Source: UBA2357 sp002344625 (lineage in GTDB: Bacteria > Pseudomonadota > Gammaproteobacteria > Burkholderiales > Rhodocyclaceae). From it: a DNA stretch of 64,000 nt. How positions within the stretch are numbered: position 1 is the first letter of the stretch; each line of letters opens with the position of its first letter. The notes below the pieces were generated by a model that worked only from the letters and a program-made list of their open reading frames with translations, had not been told where the DNA came from and made no database searches. Where the stretch lies: the NCBI GenBank assembly GCA_937995335.1, contig CALKIH010000052.1, positions 181,534 to 245,533 on the forward strand. The letters are read 5' to 3'. The position numbers and the translations under genes were made by a program. Of this stretch, positions 52,590-62,001 are shown in pieces.

Positions 52590-53675
52590 TCAACCTTGTC
52601 TGGCAGTGCCCGCATTGGGCGCGCGCAGCAAGACCGTCAGTGCGCCCGAGCCGCCCTGGTGGGCACCAGCTTGACAAAAGGCGAGAATCTCTTCGCGCTG
52701 CGCAAGCCAGCCGCGTGATAATTGCTTCAGAATCGACAGCTTGCCCGGAGAACCCAAGCCCTTGCCGTGAATGACGCGCACGCAGCGCCGGCCCCGGGCC
52801 AGGCTTGCGGCCAGGAATCGCGCGAGCGCCTCGCGGGCGGCTTCCCGGGTCAGCCCGTGCAGATCGAGTTCTCCTTGCAAAACCCATCGTCCTCGCCGCA
52901 GATCGACCAGAACCCGCCGGGGCAGGCCGGGTCGGAGAAATGCGGCTTCTTCGCCCATGTCGAGCCGATCTTCGAAGGTCAGGGGGGCGTCCATGGTTTC
53001 GCGCAGCGCGGCCTGATCGTCTTCGCTGCTCTGGCGCGGCTCGGGCGCAGGGCGCGTTTGTACGTGTTCGACCGTGTTGCGCTCGCCAAGCGGCCGCGCG
53101 CCGCGGGTCGCGAGCCTGAAGAGTTCGTCCGCCGCCAGATCACTGCCGTCGGCCGGCAGCAGGTTCAGCGCATCCCGGCGGTCGGGGGACAGGTCCGCCG
53201 AATCTCCCCGGGCGACAGGAAAGGGTTTGGGCGCGTGGGTGTCGGCACGTTCGGATGAACGCAGCGGCCGAACGTCGCCGATCGCAGCACGAAACAGCGC
53301 AGCGCCCTCGAGTGGCCGATCATCAGGCGGACTCGAGCGCCGGGGCGGCGCCTCAGGCTCGGCTGCTCGGGGGCGGGGCAGCGGCGGGGGTTTGGGGTGA
53401 TCGGGTTCGAGGCGTGAGGTCGAGCGCAGGGGCGTCACCCCCCTTACCGCGTCGCTGAATGCGCTGGATCCGGCCGAAGCGCCAGGGTTGTCCGCTTCGA
53501 TGGGTAATCGTTGCCGCTGTGGTCCGGCGTTGGCGACAGGCCGCGTGCCGGTGCGCGCGCGTCGTGCCGCGAGAGCAAGGCGCAGTGCGGCGAGATCGTC
53601 GAGGGCGCGCAGCCGGACGCCCGGACCCTCGCCATTCTGGCCGGCGCCGGCCCCGGCCCCGCGCCGTTTCGACAT
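52590..53675 (-). CDS. Smr-domain protein with three N-terminal repeats
   Basis: A 361-residue protein with a C-terminal Smr domain (about 268-352): LDLHGLTREAA, RCVRVIHGKGLGS and GGSGALTVLL. Smr domains are nucleases related to the MutS2 tail. The long N-terminal half is proline- and arginine-rich and carries three copies of a short motif of the form xF-x2-A-x2-G-x2-PL: SAFSDAVRGVTPLR (71-84), ALFRAAIGDVRPLR (126-139) and ELFRLATRGARPLG (184-197). Ordinary proteobacterial Smr proteins have one such motif ahead of the core. It lies 8 bp after trxB on the same strand. Confidence 0.9.
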   Translation of the reverse strand: MSKRRGAGAGAGQNGEGPGVRLRALDDLAALRLALAARRARTGTRPVANAGPQRQRLPIEADNPGASAGSSAFSDAVRGVTPLRSTSRLEPDHPKPPPLPRPRAAEPEAPPRRSSPPDDRPLEGAALFRAAIGDVRPLRSSERADTHAPKPFPVARGDSADLSPDRRDALNLLPADGSDLAADELFRLATRGARPLGERNTVEHVQTRPAPEPRQSSEDDQAALRETMDAPLTFEDRLDMGEEAAFLRPGLPRRVLVDLRRGRWVLQGELDLHGLTREAAREALARFLAASLARGRRCVRVIHGKGLGSPGKLSILKQLSRGWLAQREEILAFCQAGAHQGGSGALTVLLRAPNAGTARQG

Positions 53676-53683
53676 CGTCGTGC

Positions 53684-54634
53684 TCAGCCGAGCGCGTCGA
53701 GGTAGCGCTCGGCATCGAGCGCGGCCATGCAGCCGGTGCCGGCAGACGTGACCGCTTGACGATAGATATGGTCTTGTACGTCACCGGCGGCAAACACCCC
53801 TTCGATGCTCGTGGCGGTCATGTTGCCGTTGCGTCCGCCGTGGGTGACGAGATAGCCGCCTTCCATCTCGAGCTGGCCTTCGAACAGATCGGTGTTGGGT
53901 TTGTGTCCGATCGCGATGAAGACGCCCCGCAGCGTGATGTCGCGCGACGTGCCGTCGGTCGTGCTCTTGATCCGCATGCCAGTCACGCCGGTATGGTCGC
54001 CGAGTATTTGGTCGAGGGTGGCATCGAGGGCCAGCTCGATCTTGCCGGCGGCCACCTTCTCCATCAGCTTGTCGATCATGATCTTTTCGGCGCGGAAGGT
54101 CTGGCGGCGGTGCACGAGGGTGACCTTGGACGCAATGTTGGCAAGGTAGAGCGCCTCTTCGACGGCGGTGTTGCCGCCGCCGACAACGGCGACTTCCTGG
54201 TTGCGATAGAAGAAGCCATCGCATGTCGCGCAGGCCGAAACACCCTTGCCGGCGAACTGCTCTTCCGACGGTAGCCCGAGGTACTTCGCGGTTGCGCCGG
54301 TGGCGATGATCAATGCGTCGCAGGTATATTCGCCCGCATCGCCGATCAGTCGCAGCGGCCGCTCGCCCAGTTTGGCCGTATGGATGTGGTCGAAGACCAT
54401 CTCGGTGTCGAAGCGTTCGGCATGGCGCTGGAAGCGCATCATCAGGTCGGGACCCAGCACGCCGTCGGCGTCGGCGGGCCAATTGTCCACGTCCGTCGTG
54501 GTCATCAGCTGGCCGCCCTGGGCCATGCCGGTAATCAATACCGGCTTGAGGTTGGCGCGGGCCGCATAGACCGCCGCAGTGTAGCCGGCGGGGCCGGAGC
54601 CGAGAATCAGGAGTCGGGCGTGCTTGGTGGTCAT
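53684..54634 (-). CDS. trxB: thioredoxin reductase
   Basis: A 316-residue flavoprotein that reduces thioredoxin with NADPH. The FAD site is LGSGPAGYTAAVYAARA, the redox pair is CATC (C135, C138), the NADPH site is VVGGGNTAVEEALYL, and the second FAD motif is GVFAAGDVQD. The ATG is at 54632-54634; a minus-strand TATAAT at 54667-54672 could be its -10. smr follows 8 bp downstream. Confidence 0.97.
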   Translation of the reverse strand: MTTKHARLLILGSGPAGYTAAVYAARANLKPVLITGMAQGGQLMTTTDVDNWPADADGVLGPDLMMRFQRHAERFDTEMVFDHIHTAKLGERPLRLIGDAGEYTCDALIIATGATAKYLGLPSEEQFAGKGVSACATCDGFFYRNQEVAVVGGGNTAVEEALYLANIASKVTLVHRRQTFRAEKIMIDKLMEKVAAGKIELALDATLDQILGDHTGVTGMRIKSTTDGTSRDITLRGVFIAIGHKPNTDLFEGQLEMEGGYLVTHGGRNGNMTATSIEGVFAAGDVQDHIYRQAVTSAGTGCMAALDAERYLDALG

Positions 54635-54887
54635 GGTCGCATCTTCACGAATGAACTAAAGCCGCGATTATAGGGCTTGCGTGCCACGGCGCGACCTGTC
54701 GCAGCGTCCGTCGTCCCTATTCCCGGGCGGGGCCGGCAGTGGTCTGCGATGGGCGCGGCTGTTTGCGGGAATTGCCGGAACGATGCAATATATGCGTTAC
54801 GCAAACCATTGGCGACCCGTGTTCGCTTGCTGGCCCGGAGCCTTTCTCGGTCGGTGTGGTGCATCCCTTGTGGTTCCCGGAGGAAGA

Positions 54888-55559
54888 ATGAGCCAACCCA
54901 CTTCAGTATCGATCACCGCGCTGCGCACCTTCCCCTTGTTCAACGGCTTGTCTGACGAGACCCTGGGCGCGGCCGCGCGCGCGGCGATGATGCGGCGCAT
55001 TCCGCGTGGGCAGGCCGTGGTGCTGGCGGGTGAAAAGACCGACTATGTCTACTTCGTGCTGACCGGCAGTCTCAAGGTCATCGTCAGCGACGAGGATGGT
55101 CGCGAGGTGATCCTGAGCATTCTCGGCCAGGGGGAGCTGTTCGGTGAGATGGGCGTGTTCGGCGAACAGCCCAGATCCGCTTCGGTCGTCGCGGTCGTGC
55201 CGTCCGACCTGGTCATGATTTCCAAGTCGGACTTCAAGCACCTGATGCATGACAACTTCGAGGTGTCGTGGCGGATGATGTGCAATCTCGCGGATCGCCT
55301 GCGCAATGCCGACCGCAAGATTGAAAGTCTGGCATTGATGGACGTTTATGGGCGGGTGGCACGTCTGTTGATCGAGATGAGCGAGGACGTCGACGGCAGG
55401 ACGCTGGTCGTGCGCAAGATCACCAAGCAGGATATCGCCAAGATGATCGGCGCGTCGCGTGAGATGGTGAGCCGGGTCATGAAGGATCTGAGCACCCAGG
55501 GATTGATCAGCGAAACCGATCAAGGCATCGTGCTGACCGCCGGACTGGGAGATCTTTGA
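54888..55559 (+). CDS. Crp/Fnr family transcriptional regulator
   Basis: A 223-residue regulator with a cyclic-nucleotide-binding type domain (about 15-125; GELFGEMGVFGEQPRSASVV is the phosphate-binding cassette) and a C-terminal winged helix with QDIAKMIGASREMVSRVMKD. There is no FNR-type cysteine cluster. The cassette resembles Crp/Vfr, but the usual RS pair reads RSAS, so cyclic AMP binding is possible and not certain. GGAGGA lies before the ATG; frame open further upstream is not used. Confidence 0.9.
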   Translation: MSQPTSVSITALRTFPLFNGLSDETLGAAARAAMMRRIPRGQAVVLAGEKTDYVYFVLTGSLKVIVSDEDGREVILSILGQGELFGEMGVFGEQPRSASVVAVVPSDLVMISKSDFKHLMHDNFEVSWRMMCNLADRLRNADRKIESLALMDVYGRVARLLIEMSEDVDGRTLVVRKITKQDIAKMIGASREMVSRVMKDLSTQGLISETDQGIVLTAGLGDL

Positions 55560-55680
55560 TTCTCCTGTTGCCGCACGGCGGGAAACCGTCTGCGGCGGTG
55601 CCGTCATGACGGCAGGCGGGGCGGCCGGCCGTATTTGTTTCGCCGCGAAAGTGCCGACGCCCTGGCCAGGATGTATCGCA

Positions 55681-55686
55681 TATAAT
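55681..55686 (+). promoter_or_regulatory. possible -10 of the ftsK-lolA-rarA unit
   Basis: TATAAT 11 bp before the first possible ftsK ATG (55697) and 41 bp before the second (55727). No good -35 is seen. If real, it favours the second ATG. Confidence 0.4.
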
Positions 55687-55726
55687 CCGGGCTCGCATGT
55701 TTTCCGGGCTTTCTGACCCCGTGTCG

Positions 55727-58018
55727 ATGTTATCGCGGCTTTCTCCTTCCCGTTCCAAACCCCTTCCCGAGCGGATCTCGCTGTTGCTGCAAGAGGCACG
55801 GTGGCTGGCCCTCGGGGTCATGTCACTGTACGTCGGCTTGATACTGCTGGGCTACAACCAGGCCGATCCGGGCTGGTCGCATGCCGCCGATGTCGCGCGG
55901 GTGACCAACCCCGGCGGCCGCTTCGGTGCGTGGCTGGCCGACCTGCTATTCTATCTGTTCGGGCTGTCGGCGTGGTGGTGGGTGGTCTTTCTGGGTTATG
56001 GCCTGGCGTGGGGCTTTCGTCGCCTGCGCAACGAGTTGCGCGCCGATCGCCGGTCCTTCTTCATCATCCTCGTCGGCTTCCTGGTGGTGCTGCTCGCCAG
56101 CAGTGCGCTCGAGGCGCTGCGTTTTCATTCGCATGGCGCGAGCGTGCCGCTTGCACCGGGCGGGCTGCTGGGTGTCGAGTTGGGGCAGGTGGTACAGCGC
56201 TACCTGGGTTTTACCGGTGGAACCTTGCTGCTGCTGGCCATGTTGGCGTCCGGATTGAGCCTGTTTTCGGGCCTGTCGTGGTTGTCGCTGGTCGAGCAAC
56301 TGGGTGCCTGGTTGGAAGGCTTGGGGTTGAAGGCGATTGGCGCTTGGTACAAGTGGCAGGACCGCCGTGCTGGACAGCAAACCGCCCAGAAGCGCGAGGT
56401 GGTCGTCGAGACCAAGCGCCGCAAGGCCGAGGTCGAGCCGCCCAAGCCCTTGCGCATCGAGCCGGCTGCGCCCGCGGTCGTGAAATCCGAGCGGGTCGAG
56501 AAGGAGCGCCAGCAGACCCTGTTTGCCGAGATGGGCGAAGGCGGACTGCCACCCCTGGCGCTGCTCGACGAGCCGTCGAACGATGTCGATCCGCCGTCCG
56601 CCGAATCGCTTGAATTCACGTCGCGCCTGATCGAAACCCGTTTGAACGACTTCGGCGTCGAGGTGAAGGTGGTCGCGGCCTACCCCGGGCCGGTGGTGAC
56701 GCGCTACGAGATCGAGCCGGCCACCGGGGTCAAGGGCAGCCAGGTGGTCAACCTCGGCAAGGATCTTGCCCGGGCGCTGTCGCTGATATCGATCCGGGTC
56801 GTCGAGACCGTGCCGGGCAAATCCTGCATGGCGCTCGAGCTGCCCAACCCCAAGCGCCAGACCGTGCGGCTGTCCGAGATTCTGGGATCCAAGGCTTATC
56901 ACAGCATGAGCTCGGCATTGACGGTGGCGTTGGGCAAGGACATCGGCGGCAACCCGGTCGTGGCCGATCTGGCCAAGATGCCGCACTTGCTGGTGGCCGG
57001 CACCACCGGTTCGGGAAAGTCGGTGGGCATCAACGCGATGATCCTGTCGCTGCTGTACAAGGCTGAACCGTCGCGGGTGCGGCTCATCATGGTCGATCCG
57101 AAAATGCTCGAGCTGTCGATCTACGAGGGCATACCGCATCTGCTTGCGCCAGTCGTCACCGACATGAAGCATGCGGCCAACGCGCTCAACTGGTGCGTGG
57201 TCGAGATGGATAAGCGTTACAAGCTCATGGCGGCGGTCGGCGTGCGCAATCTTGCCGGGTTCAACAAGGCGGTGGCCGATGCACGCAAGGGCGACAAGCC
57301 GCTGACCAATCCCTTCTCCATCAATCCGGACAACCCCGAGCTGCTCGAAGCGTTGCCGCACATCGTCGTGATCGTCGACGAGCTTGCCGACATGATGATG
57401 GTGGTGGGCAAGAAGGTCGAAGAGTTGATCGCGCGCCTGGCACAGAAGGCGCGCGCGGCGGGTATTCACCTGATCCTGGCTACCCAGCGGCCGTCGGTCG
57501 ATGTGATCACCGGCCTGATCAAGGCCAACGTGCCGACCCGCATCGCGTTCCAGGTTTCGTCGAAGATCGACTCGCGCACCATTCTCGACCAGATGGGGGC
57601 GGAGACCTTGCTGGGCATGGGCGACATGCTCTACCTCGCCCCCGGGACCGGGCTGCCGATGCGGGTACATGGCGCTTTCGTCGCCGACGACGAGGTGCAC
57701 AAGGTGGTGGATCACCTCAAGACGATGGGGCCGCCCGACTATGTCGAGGGCATTCTGTCGGCGGCCGAGGATGACGTCGAAGCGCTCGGAGGCGGCGAGG
57801 CCGGGGGAGACGACGAAGCGGATCCGCTTTATGATCAAGCGGTCGAGATCGTGCTCAAGACCCGCCGGCCGTCGATCTCGCTGGTGCAGCGGCACTTGCG
57901 CATCGGCTACAACCGCGCCGCGCGCCTCATCGAACAAATGGAGCGTTCCGGGTTGGTTTCGGCCATGGGGACGAACGGCAACCGGGATGTCATCGTGCCG
58001 GCACGGGAGTCGGAATGA
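55727..58018 (+). CDS. ftsK: DNA translocase FtsK
   Basis: About 763 residues. FtsK sits at the division septum and pumps the chromosome termini to XerCD at dif. Four N-terminal membrane helices lie within residues 20-170, a short linker follows, then the RecA-like motor with Walker A GTTGSGKS and Walker B IVVIVDELADMMM, and the C-terminal gamma winged-helix domain (SISLVQRHLRIGYNRAARLI) that reads KOPS. The linker is much shorter than in E. coli, as usual in this class. An ATG at 55697 adds ten residues. The stop overlaps lolA by 4 bp. Confidence 0.95.
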   Translation: MLSRLSPSRSKPLPERISLLLQEARWLALGVMSLYVGLILLGYNQADPGWSHAADVARVTNPGGRFGAWLADLLFYLFGLSAWWWVVFLGYGLAWGFRRLRNELRADRRSFFIILVGFLVVLLASSALEALRFHSHGASVPLAPGGLLGVELGQVVQRYLGFTGGTLLLLAMLASGLSLFSGLSWLSLVEQLGAWLEGLGLKAIGAWYKWQDRRAGQQTAQKREVVVETKRRKAEVEPPKPLRIEPAAPAVVKSERVEKERQQTLFAEMGEGGLPPLALLDEPSNDVDPPSAESLEFTSRLIETRLNDFGVEVKVVAAYPGPVVTRYEIEPATGVKGSQVVNLGKDLARALSLISIRVVETVPGKSCMALELPNPKRQTVRLSEILGSKAYHSMSSALTVALGKDIGGNPVVADLAKMPHLLVAGTTGSGKSVGINAMILSLLYKAEPSRVRLIMVDPKMLELSIYEGIPHLLAPVVTDMKHAANALNWCVVEMDKRYKLMAAVGVRNLAGFNKAVADARKGDKPLTNPFSINPDNPELLEALPHIVVIVDELADMMMVVGKKVEELIARLAQKARAAGIHLILATQRPSVDVITGLIKANVPTRIAFQVSSKIDSRTILDQMGAETLLGMGDMLYLAPGTGLPMRVHGAFVADDEVHKVVDHLKTMGPPDYVEGILSAAEDDVEALGGGEAGGDDEADPLYDQAVEIVLKTRRPSISLVQRHLRIGYNRAARLIEQMERSGLVSAMGTNGNRDVIVPARESE

Positions 58019-58665
58019 AGCAGTCTTGCGGCAGACGGTGGTTCTTGGCGGTCGTGGCTTCGGGCGCGCTTGCTTGGTCGGGCGCGGCGGCTGCGCAGGT
58101 CGAAACGTCAGGCGTGGTGCAGCTCGAGCAGTTCGTGGCGCGTACGCGCCAGGCGGCGGGGTCATTCGAGCAGACGGTCACGGCCAGTTCCGGGCGGCGT
58201 CCGCAGATTTCCAGTGGCACATTCGTGTTCATGCGGCCGGGCAAGTTTCGCTGGGTCTACGAGCGTCCCTATCCGCAATTGCTGGTTAGCGACGGCGAAC
58301 GTCTGTGGTCTTGGGACGAGGATCTCAACCAGGTGACGACGCGTGTCCTGGGCGACGCGCTTGGCAGCACGCCGGCTGCGGTGCTGACCGGCGACGGTGC
58401 GCTCGTGCGCGATTTCGAGCTGGCCGACGCGGAGCCGGCCGACGGACTGCAATGGGTCGTTGCAACGCCGCGCCAGGCGGACAGCAGCTTCGAATCGATG
58501 CGCCTGGGTTTCGCGCAAGGCATGCTGCACAAGATGGCGTTGCGCGACAACTTCGGCCAGATGACCGTGATCGTGTTTACCGAGTTCGATGCGGAGGCCG
58601 ACATCGATCCGACGCTGTTCTACTTCGTGCCGCCGCCGGGGGCCGACGTGATCGGCGGCGATTGA
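58015..58665 (+). CDS. lolA: outer membrane lipoprotein carrier LolA
   Basis: A 216-residue periplasmic chaperone that takes lipoproteins from LolCDE to LolB. It has a signal peptide (cleavage near AAAA-Q), the family motif GSFEQTVTASSGRRPQISSG, and FMRPGKFRWVYERPYPQLLV. It starts at the ATGA overlap with ftsK and rarA follows 8 bp later. The order ftsK-lolA-rarA is common in proteobacteria. Confidence 0.95.
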   Translation: MKQSCGRRWFLAVVASGALAWSGAAAAQVETSGVVQLEQFVARTRQAAGSFEQTVTASSGRRPQISSGTFVFMRPGKFRWVYERPYPQLLVSDGERLWSWDEDLNQVTTRVLGDALGSTPAAVLTGDGALVRDFELADAEPADGLQWVVATPRQADSSFESMRLGFAQGMLHKMALRDNFGQMTVIVFTEFDAEADIDPTLFYFVPPPGADVIGGD

Positions 58666-58673
58666 GCGGAGCC

Positions 58674-60032
58674 ATGCGGGTGGGTGATCTGTTCGCATCA
58701 TCCGAGAATGTTTCGGCGGGGCGCCCGGGGCCTGATGCGCCGCTCGCCGAGCGCCTGCGGCCCGCGACGATCGACGAGGTGGTCGGCCAGCGCCATCTCC
58801 TGGGGCCTGGCAAACCCCTGCAGCTCGCTTTTGCATCGGGCAGGCTCCATTCGATGATTCTGTGGGGGCCGCCCGGTGTGGGCAAGACCACCCTGGCGCG
58901 CCTGACCGCGAGTGCCTTCGATGCCGAGTTCATTGCGCTGTCGGCGGTGTTTTCGGGCGTCAAGGACATCCGCGAAGCGATTGCGGCCGCGCGCGCGAAC
59001 CGCGACCGGGGGCGTCATACGATTCTCTTCGTCGACGAGGTGCACCGCTTCAACAAATCGCAGCAGGATGCGTTTCTGCCCTACGTTGAGCAGGGCCTGG
59101 TGACCTTCATCGGCGCGACCACCGAGAACCCGTCGTTCGAGGTCAATGCCGCATTGCTGTCGCGTGCCGCGGTTTATGTGCTCGAGCCGTTGGATCCGGC
59201 AACGCTCACCGCTCTGTTCGAGCGTGCCCGGCAGGTGGCGTGCCCCGATCTGAGCTTCGACGTGCATGCGGTCGAGCGGATCGTGGGGTTTGCCGACGGC
59301 GATGCGCGTAGGCTGATCAACCTGGTGGAGCAGCTCCAGATTGCGGCGCAAACGGCGGGTGTGAACCCGGTTCTGCCCGGCTTCGTGGATGAAACCCTGG
59401 TGAGCAAGCTACGTCGCTTCGACAATGGGGGCGATGCGTTTTATGACCAGATCTCCGCTTTGCACAAGTCGGTGCGTGGTTCTCATCCCGATGCGGCACT
59501 CTACTGGTTTTGCCGGATGCTCGACGGTGGCGCCGACGCACTCTACCTGGGGCGCCGAATCATCAGGATGGCGGTTGAGGACATCGGCCTCGCAGACCCG
59601 CGTGCGCTCGAGATTGCATTGAATGCATGCGCTACCTATGAACGCCTTGGCTCGCCCGAAGGCGAGCTTGCGCTGGCACAGGCGGTGGTGTTCCTGGCGT
59701 GCGCCGCAAAATCCAATGCCGTCTACAAGGCCTACAATGCGGCGCGTGCTTTTGTTGCCGCGGATGGCTCGCGCCCCGTGCCGGTACATCTGCGCAACGC
59801 GCCCACCCGACTCATGAAGGCGCTCGGCCATGGCAAGGCCTACCGTTATGCCCATGACGAGCCCGATGCCTATGTGGCCGGAGAATCGTATCTTCCGGAG
59901 GGTATGCAGGCGCCCGGCTGGTATCAACCGGTCGCTCGAGGGCTCGAGCAGCAGATTGGTGAAAAGCTCGCACGGCTGCGCGAACTCGATGGTTTGGTGG
60001 GCCGGCCTCCAAGGGGCGAGCCGAAAGACTGA
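58674..60032 (+). CDS. rarA: replication-associated recombination protein RarA
   Basis: A 452-residue AAA+ ATPase (MgsA/WRNIP1 family) that acts at stalled replication forks. Walker A is GPPGVGKTT (65-73), Walker B is LFVDEVHRFNKSQQDAFLP, and sensor 1 is in FIGATTENPSFEVN; the C-terminal tetramer domain includes DGGADALYLGRRIIRMAVED. The ATG at 58674 is close to GGAG, only 2-3 bp away, so initiation may depend on lolA translation. Confidence 0.95.
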   Translation: MRVGDLFASSENVSAGRPGPDAPLAERLRPATIDEVVGQRHLLGPGKPLQLAFASGRLHSMILWGPPGVGKTTLARLTASAFDAEFIALSAVFSGVKDIREAIAAARANRDRGRHTILFVDEVHRFNKSQQDAFLPYVEQGLVTFIGATTENPSFEVNAALLSRAAVYVLEPLDPATLTALFERARQVACPDLSFDVHAVERIVGFADGDARRLINLVEQLQIAAQTAGVNPVLPGFVDETLVSKLRRFDNGGDAFYDQISALHKSVRGSHPDAALYWFCRMLDGGADALYLGRRIIRMAVEDIGLADPRALEIALNACATYERLGSPEGELALAQAVVFLACAAKSNAVYKAYNAARAFVAADGSRPVPVHLRNAPTRLMKALGHGKAYRYAHDEPDAYVAGESYLPEGMQAPGWYQPVARGLEQQIGEKLARLRELDGLVGRPPRGEPKD

Positions 60033-60107
60033 TCGAATACCGGCGAGGTCTAACCGGTTGGGGCCGGTGCCGTATCGGCTAACTGGCCGACACGGCCTGA
60101 CGCGGGG

Positions 60108-60371
60108 TCAGTGGCAGACCGGATGGTCTTGCATGAAGCGTGCGCAGACTTTTTGTGCGCGCTGCGCTTTGGCGATATCGCCCCTGATCGTTGCACGCTC
60201 AATCAACTGCTGCATGTACTGTGTCAGCATCAGCACGCCCTCTGGGGTTTGTACCAAGCCGCACACGAGCTGTGCGGCGGCAACATCTGGAATGTTCTCG
60301 TGCTCTGCAATCAACTCGACTTCGTCGTCTGTCAAGTCGCAATAGTCCAGGCAGTCACGGATGGATAGCAT
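60108..60371 (-). CDS. conserved small protein of unknown function
   Basis: An 87-residue soluble protein: MLSIRDCLDYCDLTDDEVEL, then AEHENIPDVAAAQLVCGLVQ and a helical tail AKAQRAQKVCARFMQDHPVC. No named domain is known to me. AAAGGAGAC lies about seven bases before the ATG, a strong ribosome site. Four cysteines are present but not in a metal-type spacing. It converges with rarA. Confidence 0.8.
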   Translation of the reverse strand: MLSIRDCLDYCDLTDDEVELIAEHENIPDVAAAQLVCGLVQTPEGVLMLTQYMQQLIERATIRGDIAKAQRAQKVCARFMQDHPVCH

Positions 60372-60696
60372 GCGGGTCTCCTTTGATGGTCATGTAGCGA
60401 TCTGTCGTCGCTTGTTTGTGACTTGAGTTTAAACCGCATGGTTCCAAACACAAGTTGAAGATAATCATCGAAAGTGATGCGCTCATTGCCAGTTTTAATC
60501 GATTTGTATCTTTTTCCGATACCGGGTGTCGACGCGTTTTTCGCAGCAAGTTCTCGAAGAACCACCCCGGAAAGCCTGGCGGGGCTGCTGCGCCCCGAGT
60601 TTGAACTTGAGCGAAAAACAGCGACAATGCGGCACTTTGGGTGTCTTTGACGGCCACTCTGCAAACCTTTGATCCAACTCAGATTCCGGAATCCAA
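60372..60696. other. 325-bp region before serS, partly AT-rich
   Basis: Noticeably richer in A and T than the surroundings between 60420 and 60540. The minus strand is open here in two frames, one ending in residues such as RITFDDYLQLVFGTMRFKL, but no good start with a ribosome site is seen and the frame would overlap the small-protein gene. I leave it uncalled. It should contain the serS promoter and the promoter of the minus-strand small-protein gene. Confidence 0.5.
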
Positions 60697-61980
60697 ATGC
60701 TTGATATTCAACTCCTGCGCAACAATATCGAACTCGTCTCGGCCGCTTTGGCAGGCCGCGGGATGTCATTCGATCCGTCCCGGTTCCAGGCGCTCGAGGC
60801 CGAACGCAAAGGTCTCCAGACACGCACACAGGATCTCCAGGCCAGACGCAACGCGCTCTCGAAGCAGATCGGCATGCTCAAGGCCAGGGGTGAGGATGCG
60901 AGCGAGGTGATGACGGAGGTCGGTACGACAGCGGATGAGCTCAAGCGCAATGAACTGGCGCTTGCGGCCCTGCTCGACGAGATCAATGCCATCGTGGCCA
61001 GCTTGCCGAATCTGCCGCACGAAAGCGTGCCGCGCGGCCGCGACGAGAGTGACAATGTCGAGATCCTGCGCTGGGGCAGTCCGCGTGCGTTCGATTTCGA
61101 GCCGCTCGACCATGTCGACGTCGGGGCGCGGCTTGGGCTCGATCTCGAGATGGCGGTCAAGCTTTCGGGCGCGCGGTTTGCGGTGATGCGCGGCGGTGTC
61201 GCGCGTTTGCACCGCGCGCTCGCGCAGTTCATGTTGGATGTTCATACCCGTGAGCACGGCTATACCGAGGTTTACGTGCCCTACATGGTCAATGCCGCTT
61301 CGATGTTCGGAACGGGTCAGTTGCCGAAGTTCGAAGAAGACCTGTTCGCGGTGCCCCGCGGTGACGACGGCCGCTTGTTCCTGATTCCGACATCCGAGGT
61401 CCCGGTGACCAATTTCATGCGCAACGAAACCGTCGCCGCCGATGCTTTGCCGATGAAGTACGTCGGGCATACGCCCTGCTTTCGCTCCGAGGCGGGCAGC
61501 TATGGCCGCGATACGCGCGGCATGATTCGCCAGCACCAGTTCGACAAGGTCGAGTTGGTGCGAATCGAACACCCCGAGCATTCCTGGGCGGCACTCGAAG
61601 AGTTGAGCAGCCATGCCGAGGCGGTCCTGCGCAAGCTGGAACTGCCGTATCGCAAGATCGTGCTATGCACGGGCGACATGGGGTTCTCGTCCGCCAAGAC
61701 CTACGATCTAGAGGTATGGCTGCCTGCGCAGAAGACCTATCGCGAGATTTCGTCATGCTCCAATTGCGGCGACTTCCAGGCGCGTCGGATGCAGGGTCGG
61801 TTCAAGAGCGGGCAGGGCAAGAACGAGTTCGTGCATACCTTGAATGGTTCGGGGCTGGCGGTGGGGAGAACCCTGGTGGCCATTCTCGAGAACTATCAGC
61901 AGGCCGACGGATCGTTGAGCGTGCCGAAGGCGTTGGTGCCCTGGATGGGCGGGGTGGAGATCCTCGATCCGCTGCGTTGA
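60697..61980 (+). CDS. serS: seryl-tRNA synthetase
   Basis: A 427-residue class II enzyme that charges tRNA-Ser and tRNA-Sec. The N-terminal coiled-coil arm (about 25-105) that grips the long variable arm is clear. Motif 2 is in HTPCFRSEAGSYGRDTRGMI, with RQHQFDKVELV, and motif 3 is NGSGLAVGRTLVAILENYQ. A tRNA-Ser gene lies 2 kb away at the window end. It converges with mltF, 21 bp apart. Confidence 0.97.
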   Translation: MLDIQLLRNNIELVSAALAGRGMSFDPSRFQALEAERKGLQTRTQDLQARRNALSKQIGMLKARGEDASEVMTEVGTTADELKRNELALAALLDEINAIVASLPNLPHESVPRGRDESDNVEILRWGSPRAFDFEPLDHVDVGARLGLDLEMAVKLSGARFAVMRGGVARLHRALAQFMLDVHTREHGYTEVYVPYMVNAASMFGTGQLPKFEEDLFAVPRGDDGRLFLIPTSEVPVTNFMRNETVAADALPMKYVGHTPCFRSEAGSYGRDTRGMIRQHQFDKVELVRIEHPEHSWAALEELSSHAEAVLRKLELPYRKIVLCTGDMGFSSAKTYDLEVWLPAQKTYREISSCSNCGDFQARRMQGRFKSGQGKNEFVHTLNGSGLAVGRTLVAILENYQQADGSLSVPKALVPWMGGVEILDPLR

Positions 61981-62001
61981 GCGCTTGGCGATTGCCGCCA
62001 G

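Noticed and set aside
60332..60829. A minus-strand gene overlapping the serS start
   Set aside because: Frame is open but starts inside serS, overlaps the small-protein gene and has no ribosome site at any plausible start.
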